Source: Cupriavidus pauculus
GTDB taxonomy: Bacteria > Pseudomonadota > Gammaproteobacteria > Burkholderiales > Burkholderiaceae
Direction of reading: 5' to 3'
Assembly (NCBI RefSeq): GCF_008801835.1
Contig: NZ_VZOW01000001.1
Span: forward strand, 434,001-498,000
Length of the DNA stretch: 64,000 nt
The notes below the pieces were generated by a model, which did not search any database, had not been told where the DNA came from, and was given only the letters and a program-made list of their open reading frames with translations. This document shows, one piece after another, positions 36,782 to 46,401 of the stretch. Numbering within the stretch: the first letter of the stretch is position 1; the number at the start of each line of letters is the position of its first letter. Position numbers and translations under genes: made by a program.

Positions 36782-38245
36782 TCAATCGATATGGTAGTTC
36801 GGCGCTTCCTTGGTGATCTGCACGTCATGCACGTGCGATTCGCGCATGCCGGCCGCAGTGATCTGCACGAACTCGGAAGTTTCGTGCCATTGCGGAATCG
36901 AGCTTGCGCCGCAGTAGCCCATCGACGCGCGAATGCCGCCGGTCAGCTGGTGGATGATCGCCTGCACCGGACCCTTGTAGGCCACGCGGCCTTCGATGCC
37001 TTCCGGCACCAGCTTGTCGACGTTGGCAGTGTTGTCTTCCTGGAAGTAGCGGTCCGCTGCGCCGTCCTTCATCGCGCCGACCGAACCCATGCCGCGGTAG
37101 CTCTTGAACGAACGGCCCTGGAACAGGAACACTTCGCCCGGCGCTTCCTCGGTGCCCGAGAACATGCCGCCCATCATCACCGTGTGGGCGCCTGCCGCCA
37201 GTGCCTTCGCCACGTCGCCCGAATAGCGGATACCGCCATCGGCGATCAGCGGCACGCCCGTGCCCTTCAGCGCCTCGGCAACGTTTGACACCGCGGTGAT
37301 CTGGGGCACGCCGACGCCTGCCACGATACGCGTGGTGCAGATCGAGCCCGGGCCGATGCCGACCTTGACGCCGTCGGCGCCATGCTCGACCAGGGCCAGT
37401 GCCGCGGCGCCGGTGGCGATATTGCCGCCGACCACCTCGACCTGCGGGAAGTTCTGCTTGACCCAGCGCACGCGGTCCAGCACGCCCTGGCTATGTCCGT
37501 GCGCCGTGTCGACCACGATCACGTCCACGCCGGCCTTGACCAGCAATTCGACGCGTTCGTCGTTGTCCGGGCCCACACCGACCGCGGCGCCCACGCGCAA
37601 CTGACCATGCGCATCCTTGCTGGCCAGCGGGTTGTCCACGGCTTTCTGGATGTCCTTCACGGTGATCAGGCCGCGCAGTTCGAACGCGCTGTTGACGACC
37701 AGCACGCGCTCCAGGCGGTGGCGGTTCATCAGCCGCTTGGCCTCGTCCAGCGGCGCGCCTTCGGCCACGGTCACGAGCTTTTCGCGCGGCGTCATCTTGG
37801 CGCGCACTGGCGCATCCAGTTCTTCTTCGAAGCGCAGATCGCGGTTGGTGATAATGCCGACGACGGTCTTGCCTTCCAGCACCGGAAAGCCCGAAATGCC
37901 ATGCTGCTGCGACAGTGCGATCACATCGCGCACTTTCATGTCGGGCGAAATGGTGATCGGATCACGCAGGACGCCGGATTCGTAACGCTTTACGCGCGCG
38001 ACTTCGCGGGCCTGATCGGCGGGCTTGAGGTTCTTGTGGACGATACCGATACCGCCGGCCTGCGCCATGGCAATCGCCAGGCGCGCTTCCGTCACCGTAT
38101 CCATGGCGGCGGACAGCAGCGGAATGTTGAGTTCGATCGAACGGGTCAGGCGGGTGCGGAGGGAAACATCCCGAGGCAGGACGGCCGAATAGGCCGGGAC
38201 GAGCAGCACATCATCAAACGTGAGTGCTTTCTGGACAAGACGCAT
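36782..38245 (-). CDS. guaB: IMP dehydrogenase
   Basis: 487 aa. It oxidises IMP to XMP, the rate-limiting step to guanine nucleotides. The catalytic Cys loop [15 protein letters not shown] and the flap region are typical. Residues about 95-205 are the two CBS domains (Bateman module), which bind regulatory nucleotides (NRDLRFEE, then the [17 protein letters not shown] block). The C-terminal YHID matches other proteobacterial enzymes. A TATAAT box lies 27 bases upstream. Divergent from the EamA transporter gene. Confidence 0.97.
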   Translation of the reverse strand: MRLVQKALTFDDVLLVPAYSAVLPRDVSLRTRLTRSIELNIPLLSAAMDTVTEARLAIAMAQAGGIGIVHKNLKPADQAREVARVKRYESGVLRDPITISPDMKVRDVIALSQQHGISGFPVLEGKTVVGIITNRDLRFEEELDAPVRAKMTPREKLVTVAEGAPLDEAKRLMNRHRLERVLVVNSAFELRGLITVKDIQKAVDNPLASKDAHGQLRVGAAVGVGPDNDERVELLVKAGVDVIVVDTAHGHSQGVLDRVRWVKQNFPQVEVVGGNIATGAAALALVEHGADGVKVGIGPGSICTTRIVAGVGVPQITAVSNVAEALKGTGVPLIADGGIRYSGDVAKALAAGAHTVMMGGMFSGTEEAPGEVFLFQGRSFKSYRGMGSVGAMKDGAADRYFQEDNTANVDKLVPEGIEGRVAYKGPVQAIIHQLTGGIRASMGYCGASSIPQWHETSEFVQITAAGMRESHVHDVQITKEAPNYHID

Positions 38246-38271
38246 AGCGAATCCTCTAGGCGCAAAAGCAG

Positions 38272-38277
38272 ATTATA
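38272..38277 (-). promoter_or_regulatory. -10 box of the guaB promoter
   Basis: TATAAT on the minus strand (38277 down to 38272) lies 26 bases before the guaB ATG. No -35 hexamer close to consensus is seen at 16-18 bases. The divergent EamA gene starts 80 bases away, so the region may hold promoters for both strands. Confidence 0.5.
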
Positions 38278-38357
38278 CAGGAATGCAGGATTTGCTGATG
38301 CGTTCCTGCAAGGCCTTTGCTATTCTCGGCCACCTTTTCAAACGGGATCGGCGGAGC

Positions 38358-39317
38358 ATGGGAATTGGCGTGTTGTGCGGCCTGCTGGCCGGCGCGTTCT
38401 GGGGCATGGTGTTTATCGCACCGAAGCTGCTGCCGGTGTTTTCGCCGTGGGAACTGGCGATCGGCCGCTACCTGGCGTACGGGGTGGTGGCGTTCGTCGC
38501 GGCGCTGCCGCTGATGCGCCGGATCGCGCGCAAGCTGACGCGCGCCGATTGCGCTGCCCTGCTGCGCCAGGCCTTTACCGGCAACCTGCTTTACTACGTG
38601 CTGCTGGCATTCGGCGTGCAGCTGGCGGGTGTGGGGCCGACATCGCTGATCATCGGCATCCTGCCGATTTCCGTAACGCTGATGGGACGGCGCGACCACG
38701 GCGCGGTGCCGCTGCAACGACTTGCGCTACCACTGCTCGTGGTGGGCGCGGGCATCGCCTGCATCAACATCGACCTGTTCGGCGGCGCAGGCGCTGCGCA
38801 CGGCGCCGCGGCCGGCGAAATCGCGCGCCCAGTGTGGCAGAAGATTGCGGGCGTGCTGTGCGCGGTCGGCGCGCTGATTTGCTGGACGCTCTACGCGGTG
38901 GACAACGCACGATATCTGCAGCGCAACCCGCACTTCAGCGGCAACGAATGGTCCGCGCTGTACGGGCTGTCGACGGGACTGGTGTCGCTGGTGCTGGCCG
39001 CAATCGGCTGGGCCTTATTTGGCGACGCGCTGACCGCGGCTGACAGCGGGCGCGACTGGCGCTGGTTCTGGATGGTCAACGCGGCCGTTGCGCTCGGAGC
39101 GTCGCTTATTGGCAACAATCTCTGGAACATCTCGAGCCGTCGCCTTCCCCTGACGCTTTCCGGCCAGATGATCGTGTTCGAGACGCTATTCGCGCTGGCA
39201 TACGGCTTTGTGTTCGACCACCGCTGGCCCCGGCCGCTGGAACTCGCCGCCATTGTGTTGCTGATGGTCGGCGTGGCATGGTCGGTCCGCTTGCACGCCA
39301 CCGACAAGTCTCAGTAG
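38358..39317 (+). CDS. EamA/DMT superfamily transporter
   Basis: 319 aa with about ten hydrophobic segments in two repeats, the drug/metabolite transporter layout. The first repeat starts GVLCGLLAGAFWGMVFIAPKLLPVFSPWELAIGRYLAYG and the second has ALICWTLYAVDNARYLQR. The C-terminal part keeps the LPLTLSGQMIVFETLFALAYGF pattern. It exports or takes up small metabolites; the substrate is unknown. ATG 38358 follows CGGAG. Apparently monocistronic and divergent from guaB. Confidence 0.88.
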   Translation: MGIGVLCGLLAGAFWGMVFIAPKLLPVFSPWELAIGRYLAYGVVAFVAALPLMRRIARKLTRADCAALLRQAFTGNLLYYVLLAFGVQLAGVGPTSLIIGILPISVTLMGRRDHGAVPLQRLALPLLVVGAGIACINIDLFGGAGAAHGAAAGEIARPVWQKIAGVLCAVGALICWTLYAVDNARYLQRNPHFSGNEWSALYGLSTGLVSLVLAAIGWALFGDALTAADSGRDWRWFWMVNAAVALGASLIGNNLWNISSRRLPLTLSGQMIVFETLFALAYGFVFDHRWPRPLELAAIVLLMVGVAWSVRLHATDKSQ

Positions 39318-39412
39318 ACTGGCAGGCGATGCTGGCGGGATCACATCGAAGTCCACCCCCCCACTGGCGCCAGATGGACCATACAACCCGCTCGACTGCA
39401 CCTGCACCCGCC

Positions 39413-39982
39413 ATGACACGATCGTCCGCGCTGTACCTGCTGATCGCCGCAAGCCTGGCCACACCGGCCGCCGCGTTCGCGCAATGGCAATGGAAAGACG
39501 CCAACGGCCGGACGGTCTACAGTGACGTCCCGCCGCCGCCATCGGTGCCCGAGCGCGCCGTGATTTCCGCACCGGGCCGGCTTGCGGGCGCATATCGTCC
39601 GCTGGAGGACGAAGCGGGCAGGACCGACGCCAAAGCGGATGCCAACGCAAAACCGGACGCAAGGATGACCGGCAACGCGCCGCGCATGCAGCCCGTCAGC
39701 GCAAAGCCAAAATCCGAGAAATCGAGCGATCCCGACGAAGCGTTCCGGGAACGCCGCGACGCGCGTATCAAGGCCGATCTTGAAGCGGCAACCAAGGAAC
39801 GCGAACAATTGGCACGGCAGCAAAAGTGCGAGGAAATGCGCAACTACGCCACGGGTCTGAGCCAGGGCCTGCGGGTGTCGCGTGTCGCTCCGGATGGTTC
39901 GCCGGTACGTCTCGATGGCGCCGAACGCGAAGCGGAACTTGCCCGCGCCAATGAATCGCTGAACCAGGCCTGCAGCGGCTGA
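39413..39982 (+). CDS. DUF4124 domain-containing exported protein
   Basis: 189 aa. The signal peptide is MTRSSALYLLIAASLATPAAAFA, and the mature part opens QWQWKDANGRTVYSDVPPPPSVP, which is the DUF4124 domain. The rest is Lys/Ala/Asp-rich and helical (RERRDARIKADLEAATKEREQLARQQKCEE), with two cysteines near the end. It is probably periplasmic with an unknown role. The ATG at 39413 is chosen because it begins the signal peptide; 39374 would put 13 polar residues in front. Confidence 0.85.
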   Translation: MTRSSALYLLIAASLATPAAAFAQWQWKDANGRTVYSDVPPPPSVPERAVISAPGRLAGAYRPLEDEAGRTDAKADANAKPDARMTGNAPRMQPVSAKPKSEKSSDPDEAFRERRDARIKADLEAATKEREQLARQQKCEEMRNYATGLSQGLRVSRVAPDGSPVRLDGAEREAELARANESLNQACSG

Positions 39983-40034
39983 CGCAACTTTTCAACTGGA
40001 TCGTGCCAACAGGAATGGCGTCAGGAAAAGCGTG

Positions 40035-40400
40035 TCAGGCGCCCTGTCCGCCGGTTCCGTCCCGGCGGCGCAGCCACTTCTGGCCTTCGCGCACACCGGA
40101 CTGCCGCACCTTCTGCACACGCTTGCGGCGCGCGGTTTTTGGGTCCGCAGTGAGCGCCCGGTAGACCTCCACCCGGTCGCCCTCACGCACGATGGTGTCG
40201 AGCGTCTTGAGCTTGCCGTATATGCCGACCCGCGCCGTCGTGGGATCGACTTCCGGATGCGCTGTCGTCAAGCCGCTCAGTTGGATGGCATCAAGGATCG
40301 TCGTACCGGCCGCGACCGCGATCTCGCGCAGGAACACCGCATCCGGCAGCGCGTAGCAGACCGATAGCCGAATGTCGGCGCTTTCAGGACTGGCTGGCAT
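40035..40400 (-). CDS. rnfH: RnfH family ubiquitin-like protein
   Basis: 121 aa. The RnfH/ThiS-like beta-grasp core is seen in IRLSVCYALPDAVFLREIAVAAGTTILDAIQ, VGIYGKLKTLDTIVREGDRVEVYRALTADPKTARRKR. About 25 extra residues after the core are Arg/Gln-rich. RnfH proteins are linked to the Rnf complex in some bacteria, but in most proteobacteria they simply accompany ratA, as here. The gene overlaps ratA by 17 bases and follows it in the same unit. Confidence 0.9.
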   Translation of the reverse strand: MPASPESADIRLSVCYALPDAVFLREIAVAAGTTILDAIQLSGLTTAHPEVDPTTARVGIYGKLKTLDTIVREGDRVEVYRALTADPKTARRKRVQKVRQSGVREGQKWLRRRDGTGGQGA

Positions 40401-40824
40401 AGACCACCTCGGCTCGCTTCACGAAGGCGTCGACAAAGGTATTGGCGATCATGCTGAACACGGGGCCAATGATCTTCTCCAGAATGACGCTGGAAAACTC
40501 GTAGTGCAGGTGGAATTCGATCTTGCACGCATCCGCGCGCAGCGGCGTGAAACGCCACGTCCCGTTGAAGGCCTTGAAAGGGCCGTCAGCAAACGTCATA
40601 TCGATACGGGTTGGCCGTTCCTGCGTGTTGCGCGTGTGGAAATACTGCTTGATGCCGTTGAAATGAATGTGAATCTTGGCGTCGAGCAGCGTGTCGGTCT
40701 GCTCGAAGATCTCCACCCCGCCACACCAGGGCAGGAACTTGGGATAGTCTTCAACGCGCGTGACCAGGTCGTACATCTGTTCGGCCGAGAAACCGAGCAG
40801 GACGGATTTATGGACGTCTGCCAT
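40384..40824 (-). CDS. ratA: RatA-type toxin / coenzyme Q-binding START-domain protein
   Basis: 146 aa. The START/Bet v1 fold is seen in MYDLVTRVEDYPKFLPWCGGVEI, the core GPFKAFNGTWRFTPL, and the C-terminal helix IANTFVDAFVKRAEVVY. RatA is the E. coli protein that was reported to block 70S assembly, and the eukaryotic member is the ubiquinone chaperone Coq10; either role could apply. The ATG at 40824 is preferred, since an upstream start at 40938 adds Pro/Ser-rich residues. Divergent from smpB and forming a pair with rnfH. Confidence 0.9.
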   Translation of the reverse strand: MADVHKSVLLGFSAEQMYDLVTRVEDYPKFLPWCGGVEIFEQTDTLLDAKIHIHFNGIKQYFHTRNTQERPTRIDMTFADGPFKAFNGTWRFTPLRADACKIEFHLHYEFSSVILEKIIGPVFSMIANTFVDAFVKRAEVVYASQS

Positions 40825-40873
40825 GTATTCGGGAAACTGGCCCCGTCCGGTCTGGGCCGAGGCGGAGCGGTTT

Positions 40874-40893
40874 GCTAAAATCATGATTTTAGC
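40874..40893. promoter_or_regulatory. Perfect 20-bp palindrome containing -10-like boxes on both strands
   Basis: GCTAAAATCATGATTTTAGC reads the same on both strands. It contains TAAAAT, a 5/6 match to the -10 consensus, in each direction. It lies between the divergent ratA (50 bases) and smpB (108 bases) starts, so it is a likely shared core of a bidirectional promoter, or a repressor site placed on the -10. Confidence 0.6.
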
Positions 40894-41000
40894 CGACGGC
40901 GGCCGATGCGGCACGCTGGGCGGCAACCACGGCATCACGCCACTGAACCACCGGCCGCTCGACCACGAGCGGCAACCTTGCCTAGGAACTCACCTCCCGC

Positions 41001-41453
41001 ATGACGATCGCTGACAACAAGAAGGCCTTTTTCGACTACTTCATCGAAGAACGCTACGAGGCCGGGATCGTTCTGGAGGGCTGGGAAGTCAAGGCAATCC
41101 GCGCCGGCCGCGTGCAGATCAAGGAAGGCTACGTCGTCGTGCGAAATGCCGAGATGTACCTGATCGGCGCCCACATCAGCCCGTTGCAAAGCGCATCGAC
41201 GCACGTAAAACCGGACCCCGTTCGGACCCGCAAGCTTCTGCTGAAGGCCGATGAGATCAAGAAACTCATTGGGAAAGTGGAACAGCGCGGCTACACCCTG
41301 GTGCCGCTGAACCTGCATTACACGCGCGGACGCGTCAAATGTGAGATCGGCCTGGGCAAGGGCAAGAAGCAATTCGACAAGCGCGAAACGGAGAAGAATC
41401 GAGACTGGCAGCGGGAAAAGGCGCGGATCATGAAAGGCGGCGAGAAGGAATAA
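41001..41453 (+). CDS. smpB: SsrA-binding protein SmpB
   Basis: 150 aa. It binds tmRNA and brings it to stalled ribosomes. Family features are [40 protein letters not shown], the central [23 protein letters not shown] and the basic C-terminal tail ([13 protein letters not shown]) that enters the mRNA channel. A short ribosome site (CACCTCCC is its complement only) gives weak initiation support. The ssrA gene itself was not found here. Divergent from ratA. Confidence 0.97.
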   Translation: MTIADNKKAFFDYFIEERYEAGIVLEGWEVKAIRAGRVQIKEGYVVVRNAEMYLIGAHISPLQSASTHVKPDPVRTRKLLLKADEIKKLIGKVEQRGYTLVPLNLHYTRGRVKCEIGLGKGKKQFDKRETEKNRDWQREKARIMKGGEKE

Positions 41454-41506
41454 GGTGGGCCGCCTGGTGTAAAGCTGGCAGCGCGGCCGCCGGTTGGCCG
41501 TGGTGC

Positions 41507-42061
41507 CTAGGCCGTGATTTCCTGCCACTGCGCGGCGACGAGCCCCTCAATATTCGACAGCACTGCGAAAATCTCGCTGGTCATTTCGTCGATATCCCTC
41601 GACATACTGAAATGATCGTCGAACGCGTCCAGCCAAGCGCGATTTAGCTTGTTACCCACAAATTGAATTGCCGGCATACGCGGCGGCGGGCGATGAACAT
41701 CGGCTCGCAATCCCATGCGCGTGTAAAAACCGATCGCCGAATCCTTGGCCACCAGACGGAGCGTGGAAAGCCCCATCGTCGACGCGTGGCGACAAGCCAG
41801 GTACATCAGTAATCGGCCCACACCGGGAAAAGGATTGTGGGCGTCAGCCGCATTGCTATGGCCAAACACGTCGATTCTTTGGATGGACAATTCCGAATCG
41901 GCCTGACAGATTCTAAAACTGACCTCCCCTATGGCTTCGTCGCGCTGCTCGTCGACCAGCATAAAGCTGCCCATCCGATTCTTGCCATATACCATTTCCG
42001 GTTCTACATGCAGCGTCAACGTACGACCGCTGCACCTATCAAGAAAACGTCTCAACTTCAA
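41507..42061 (-). CDS. GNAT-like N-acetyltransferase
   Basis: 184 aa. FPGVGRLLMYLACRHASTMGLSTLRLVAKDSAIGFYTRMGLRAD is the acetyl-CoA loop, helix and C-terminal GNAT pattern. The rest is variable, and the target is unknown. Base composition is unlike the neighbours: the 60 bases at 41881-41940 have 30 G+C (50 percent) and 41641-41700 have 31. The only starts giving full length are TTG (42061 or 42055), with AGGA just upstream; ATGs at 41995 and 41974 would lose the first strand. This combination suggests a gene gained by transfer. It sits between smpB and qmcA. Confidence 0.7.
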   Translation of the reverse strand: MKLRRFLDRCSGRTLTLHVEPEMVYGKNRMGSFMLVDEQRDEAIGEVSFRICQADSELSIQRIDVFGHSNAADAHNPFPGVGRLLMYLACRHASTMGLSTLRLVAKDSAIGFYTRMGLRADVHRPPPRMPAIQFVGNKLNRAWLDAFDDHFSMSRDIDEMTSEIFAVLSNIEGLVAAQWQEITA

Positions 42062-42139
42062 ATGTCCTGCAATGAAGGGGGCGACTTGTCATGATCAATA
42101 CATTGAGTGCCGGGGCGCTCTGGCAAACACGATAAGGGA

Positions 42140-43078
42140 CTACAGCACCTTGTCCGCTTTCTGACCCTTTGCAATCTGCAGGGCCGACGCAATCATCGAA
42201 CTCATTTCCCCGAGATTGCCGGGCACAATCAATGTGTTGCCCTGCTTGGCAAGATTGCCGAAGGCTGCCACATATTCCTCGGCCACCTTGAGGTTGACGG
42301 CTTCCGCACCGCCTTCGCCGCGGATGGCGTGACCGATTTTTGCGATCGCCTGGGCATTTGCCTCGGCCACTGCGAGAATAGCCGACGCCTCGCCCTGCGC
42401 CTTGTTGATCGCCGCCTGCCGTTCGCCCTCGGATTTCTGAATGGCCGCTTCACGCGCACCCGAAGCGAGGTTGATCTGCTCCTGGCGCTTGCCCTCCGAT
42501 GCGGCAATCAAGGCGCGCTTTTCACGTTCTGCGGTGATTTGCGCCTGCATCGCGTGCAGGATTTCCTTCGGCGGCGTCAGGTCCTTAATCTCATAGCGCA
42601 GGACTTTTACGCCCCAATTTGCCGCTGCTTCGTCGAGCGCGTTCACTACGCTGTGATTGATGAATTCGCGCTCCTCGAAAGTCTTGTCCAACTCGAGCTT
42701 GCCGATCACCGAGCGCAGCGTGGTTTGCGAGAGCTGCGTGATGGCCACCACAAAATTGCTCGATCCATACGACGCCTTCATCGGATCGGTTACCTGGAAA
42801 TACAGCACGCCATCGACCTGCAATTGCGTGTTGTCTTTCGTGATACATACCTGGCTGGGCACATCGAGCGGAATTTCCTTGAGAATATGCTTGTATGCCA
42901 CCCGGTCGATAAATGGCACGACAATGGAAAGTCCGGGCGTCAGCGTCGCGTGGTAGCGACCGAGACGTTCGAGCACCCAGGCATGCTGTTGCGGAACGAT
43001 CTTGATCGACTTGGCGATCAGCACGATCGCGGCGATAAGCAGAATCAGCGGAAACAGACCGAGCTGAAAGGCAAGCAT
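42140..43078 (-). CDS. qmcA: SPFH/Band 7 membrane protein QmcA
   Basis: 312 aa. An N-terminal membrane helix (LGLFPLILLIAAIVLIAKSI) is followed by the Band 7 domain (VPQQHAWVLERLGRYHATLTPGLSIVVPFIDRV) and a long coiled coil (about residues 190-260, EREKRALIAASEGKRQEQINLASGAREAAIQKSEGERQ). The order matches the stomatin-like QmcA/YbbK, a membrane scaffold beside FtsH. The ATG at 43078 has GGAG upstream. The NfeD gene is just upstream and is its normal partner, though a terminator-like hairpin lies between them. Confidence 0.93.
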   Translation of the reverse strand: MLAFQLGLFPLILLIAAIVLIAKSIKIVPQQHAWVLERLGRYHATLTPGLSIVVPFIDRVAYKHILKEIPLDVPSQVCITKDNTQLQVDGVLYFQVTDPMKASYGSSNFVVAITQLSQTTLRSVIGKLELDKTFEEREFINHSVVNALDEAAANWGVKVLRYEIKDLTPPKEILHAMQAQITAEREKRALIAASEGKRQEQINLASGAREAAIQKSEGERQAAINKAQGEASAILAVAEANAQAIAKIGHAIRGEGGAEAVNLKVAEEYVAAFGNLAKQGNTLIVPGNLGEMSSMIASALQIAKGQKADKVL

Positions 43079-43127
43079 GTGGGACTCCGTCGAAAAATGG
43101 CCCAAACGGCCATGCATGGCAATTGAA

Positions 43128-43152
43128 AACCCGCTGCCCAAAGCAGCGGGTT
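43128..43152 (-). terminator. Hairpin with T tail between nfeD and qmcA
   Basis: AACCCGCTGC (43128-43137) pairs perfectly with GCAGCGGGTT (43143-43152), a 10-bp stem with a five-base loop. On the minus strand it is followed by TTTTCAATT. It stands between the nfeD stop and the qmcA start, so qmcA may be partly shielded from nfeD transcription. Confidence 0.6.
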
Positions 43153-43163
43153 GAGAATGCACA

Positions 43164-43589
43164 CTAGAGCGGCGAAACGATCAACGTAGCGCCACGAACC
43201 TCGACGATCCGGTAGCGCCCGGCGGCCGGATCAGCATCGGGTGCCAACTCGACCGTCCATTCTGCCCCACGGTAAGGAACGCGGGCACGACGATAGTCAT
43301 CCCAATCCGAAACATCGACTTCCTGACCGATATTGAGGTTGACACCAGGGTCGGTGGCCGCATCGCGCCGGCGTACCTTACCGAAGCGCGTGCGGCGCAG
43401 CGCAACGATGGCAATCACCGCAACCAGCGCCGCCACAACGGTCTGCAGCGGGACATCGAGCCCCAGGATCGCGGCCAAGCCTCCTGCCACGACGCCGCAG
43501 GCGATCATCAGTAAATAGAAGGTTCCGGTGGCCATCTCGGCGATGACCAACACGACTGCAGCAGCGAACCAAAGATAGTACGACGTCAT
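43164..43589 (-). CDS. NfeD family membrane protein
   Basis: 141 aa. Two or three membrane segments (YYLWFAAAVVLVIAEMATGTFYLLMIACGVVAGGLAAILGLDVPLQTVVAALVAVIAIVA) are followed by an OB-fold domain (NIGQEVDVSDWDDYRRARVPYRGAEWTVELAPD). This is the short NfeD type that pairs with SPFH proteins. A protease domain is absent. The ATG at 43589 has a very good site (GGAAGG). It is co-oriented with qmcA. Confidence 0.9.
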   Translation of the reverse strand: MTSYYLWFAAAVVLVIAEMATGTFYLLMIACGVVAGGLAAILGLDVPLQTVVAALVAVIAIVALRRTRFGKVRRRDAATDPGVNLNIGQEVDVSDWDDYRRARVPYRGAEWTVELAPDADPAAGRYRIVEVRGATLIVSPL

Positions 43590-43617
43590 CTCGCTTCCTT
43601 CCTGGAAACAAGCAGCA

Positions 43618-43658
43618 AAAACAAAAACCCCCGCGTAACGCCGACGGCGCTGCGGGGG
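43618..43658 (-). terminator. Rho-independent terminator of ppsA
   Basis: CCCCCGC (43628-43634) pairs with GCGGGGG (43652-43658). An inner stem CGCC/GGCG strengthens it, and on the minus strand it is followed by TTTTTGTTTTT. It lies about 100 bases after the ppsA stop and just before nfeD, so nfeD must have its own promoter. Confidence 0.8.
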
Positions 43659-43759
43659 CAGTGGTAACACCTGCCACGAGGCCGGTGCCAGCCGGCGCGC
43701 TGGTCTTTCGACCGCGCGCCGCTCAGGTGTGGTGTCTTGCTATTGTGACGCGGAATGCC

Positions 43760-46144
43760 TTAGGAAGCCAGCTGCTGCCAGGTTTCCACCACGGAATCGG
43801 GATTCAGCGAGATCGACTTGATGCCCTCCTTGGCAAGCCAGGCGGCAAAGTCGGGGTGGTCCGAAGGACCCTGGCCGCAGATGCCGACATACTTGTCCAG
43901 GCGCAGCGCCGTGGAAATGGCGCGCTGCAGCATGAAGCGAACCGCAGGATCGCGCTCGTCGAAGTCCTTTGCCAGCAGTTCCATGCCCGAATCGCGATCC
44001 AGACCCAGCGTGAGCTGCGTCAGGTCGTTAGAGCCGATCGAGAAACCATCGAAGAACTGCAGGAATTCCTCGGCCAGAATCGCGTTGGAGGGCACTTCGC
44101 ACATCATGATGATGCGCAGGCCGTTTTCGCCACGCTTCAGGCCGTGCTTCGCCAGCAGTTCGATCACGCGCTCGGCCTGGCCAAGCGTGCGCACGAACGG
44201 CACCATGATTTCGACGTTGGTCAGGCCCATTTCGTCGCGCACGCGCTTCATGGCCTTGCATTCCATTTCGAAGGCCTCGGCGAAATCGTCAGCGATATAA
44301 CGCGACGCGCCGCGGAAACCCAGCATCGGGTTTTCTTCGTCCGGCTCATAGCGCGAACCGCCGATCAGCTTCTTGTACTCGTTCGACTTGAAGTCCGACA
44401 GGCGCACGATCACCGGCTTCGGATAGAACGCCGCACCGATCGTGGCGATCCCTTCGGCGAGCTTGTCGACATAGAACGCACGCGGGCTGGCGTGGCCGCG
44501 CGCCACCGATTCGACCGCCTTCTTCAGGTCGGCGTCGACCTGCGGATAATCGAGAATGGCCTTCGGGTGGACGCCAATGTTGTTGTTGATAATGAATTCG
44601 AGACGCGCGAGGCCGACGCCGTCGTTGGGAATCTGCGCAAAATCGAAAGCGAGCTGTGGATTGCCGACGTTCATCATGATCTTGGTGGAAATCGCCGGCA
44701 TCTCGCCGCGCTGGACTTCCGTCACTTCGGTCTCGAGCAGACCGTCGTAAATCCGACCTTCGTCGCCTTCCGCGCAGGACACGGTCACCAGCGTGCCGTC
44801 CTTGAGCAGATCGGTCGCGTCGCCGCAGCCCACCACGGCAGGCACGCCCAGTTCGCGCGCAATGATCGCCGCGTGACAGGTACGGCCGCCGCGATTGGTG
44901 ACGATCGCCGCCGCGCGCTTCATCACCGGCTCCCAGTTCGGATCGGTCATGTCGGCCACCAGGACATCGCCCGGCTGCACGCGTTCCATTTCCGACGGGT
45001 CGTTGATGACGCGCACCGGGCCCGTACCGATCTTCTGGCCGATGGCGCGGCCGCTGGTCAGCACCGCGGACGTGCCCTTGAGCTTGAAGCGCTGCTCGGC
45101 CTTGCCGGCCGCCTGACTCTTCACGGTCTCGGGACGGGCCTGCAGGATGTAGATCTTGCCGTCCTTGCCGTCCTTGCCCCATTCGATATCCATCGGGCGG
45201 CCATAATGCTTCTCGATGATCATCGCGTAGCGCGCCAGCTCGCTGACATCGTCATCGGAAATCGAATAACGGTTGCGCAGTTCGGGCGGCACGTCGACGG
45301 TCTTCACGCGGCCGGCTTCGCCAGGCTTGGTGAATTCCATCTTGATCAGCTTGGAGCCGATCGAGCGGCGGATAACCGGATACTTGCCGGCTTCCAGCGT
45401 CGGCTTGAAGACGTAAAACTCGTCCGGATTGACCGCGCCCTGCACCACCGTTTCACCGAGGCCGTAGCTGGAGGTGATGAAGACCACGTCCGGGAAGCCC
45501 GACTCGGTGTCGATCGTGAACATCACGCCCGAGGCGGCCAGGTCCGAACGGACCATGCGCTGCACACCGGCAGACAGCGCCACCACGTCGTGGGCAAAAC
45601 CCTTGTGCACGCGGTACGAAATGGCACGATCGTTGTAGAGCGAGGCGAATACGTGCTTGATCTTGTCCAGCACGTCATCGATACCGCTCACATTCAGGTA
45701 CGACTCCTGCTGGCCCGCAAACGACGCATCGGGCAGGTCCTCGGCAGTGGCCGACGAGCGCACCGCGAACGACGCCTCGGCGCCCTCGCGTGCCGAAACC
45801 CGGGCGTAGTGTTCGCGGATTTCCGCATCCAGACGCGGCTGCAGCGGAGCCTCGACGACCCAGCGGCGGATTTCCGCACCGGCTTCGGCAAGCGCCTTCA
45901 CGTCGTCCACGTCGAGCGCCTTGAGGCGATCCGAAATGCGTGCGGTCAGGTTGTTGTGCGCAAGAAAATCGCGGAAAGCGAGCGCGGTGGTAGCAAAGCC
46001 GCCGGGCACGCGTACGCCGGCGCCGGCCAGTTGCGAGATCATTTCACCCAGCGAAGAATTCTTGCCGCCGACGGTTTCCACGTCCTGCATGCGCAATTCT
46101 TCGAACGGAAGCACATAAGCGCCGTTGTCTACCTGGTTGGTCAT
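43760..46144 (-). CDS. ppsA: Phosphoenolpyruvate synthase
   Basis: 794 aa. It makes PEP from pyruvate and ATP for gluconeogenesis. The N-terminal nucleotide-binding domain has [11 protein letters not shown] and [25 protein letters not shown]. The swivelling phosphohistidine domain has [15 protein letters not shown]. The C-terminal TIM-barrel PEP/pyruvate domain has [14 protein letters not shown], with the catalytic Cys in ICGQGPSD. The ATG at 46144 is the family start; the frame before it back to 46453 is non-coding. Divergent from ppsR, whose product switches this enzyme by phosphorylation. Confidence 0.97.
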   Translation of the reverse strand: MTNQVDNGAYVLPFEELRMQDVETVGGKNSSLGEMISQLAGAGVRVPGGFATTALAFRDFLAHNNLTARISDRLKALDVDDVKALAEAGAEIRRWVVEAPLQPRLDAEIREHYARVSAREGAEASFAVRSSATAEDLPDASFAGQQESYLNVSGIDDVLDKIKHVFASLYNDRAISYRVHKGFAHDVVALSAGVQRMVRSDLAASGVMFTIDTESGFPDVVFITSSYGLGETVVQGAVNPDEFYVFKPTLEAGKYPVIRRSIGSKLIKMEFTKPGEAGRVKTVDVPPELRNRYSISDDDVSELARYAMIIEKHYGRPMDIEWGKDGKDGKIYILQARPETVKSQAAGKAEQRFKLKGTSAVLTSGRAIGQKIGTGPVRVINDPSEMERVQPGDVLVADMTDPNWEPVMKRAAAIVTNRGGRTCHAAIIARELGVPAVVGCGDATDLLKDGTLVTVSCAEGDEGRIYDGLLETEVTEVQRGEMPAISTKIMMNVGNPQLAFDFAQIPNDGVGLARLEFIINNNIGVHPKAILDYPQVDADLKKAVESVARGHASPRAFYVDKLAEGIATIGAAFYPKPVIVRLSDFKSNEYKKLIGGSRYEPDEENPMLGFRGASRYIADDFAEAFEMECKAMKRVRDEMGLTNVEIMVPFVRTLGQAERVIELLAKHGLKRGENGLRIIMMCEVPSNAILAEEFLQFFDGFSIGSNDLTQLTLGLDRDSGMELLAKDFDERDPAVRFMLQRAISTALRLDKYVGICGQGPSDHPDFAAWLAKEGIKSISLNPDSVVETWQQLAS

Positions 46145-46319
46145 AAAAGCCTCAAAGCAAAGTAAGAAATCTTTTGCACCGACCGGTATGTTGTTGGAGT
46201 TCTGCCCCCGGCGGATCGCTTGGCTGAGCAATTCCGACTGCCATCGGAAAGCTCCGATGCTGCAATGCACATTGTCGACAATCCGGCCGAAAATCGTTGG
46301 CTGGCCGGCGTTGGCGGAA

Positions 46320-46348
46320 TTGCTTAGCCAAAAGATCGCCGCTATTCT
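46320..46348 (+). promoter_or_regulatory. Candidate promoter of ppsR
   Basis: TTGCTT (46320-46325) and TATTCT (46343-46348) are spaced by 17 bases and read toward ppsR, giving a leader of about 45 bases. The boxes match consensus only 3/6 and 4/6, so this is a modest prediction. Confidence 0.35.
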
Positions 46349-46401
46349 ACCGTGCCGCATCGCACTTTCGCGCAGCGGCGGCTCCAAATTATTGTTAAGA
46401 C

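Noticed and set aside
41454-41506. ssrA (tmRNA) after smpB
   Set aside because: The gap is too short and holds no tmRNA-like ends.
43661-46165. Plus-strand ORF of 834 aa opposite ppsA
   Set aside because: A shadow produced by GC-rich codon bias; ppsA on the other strand is complete, with a terminator and conserved motifs.
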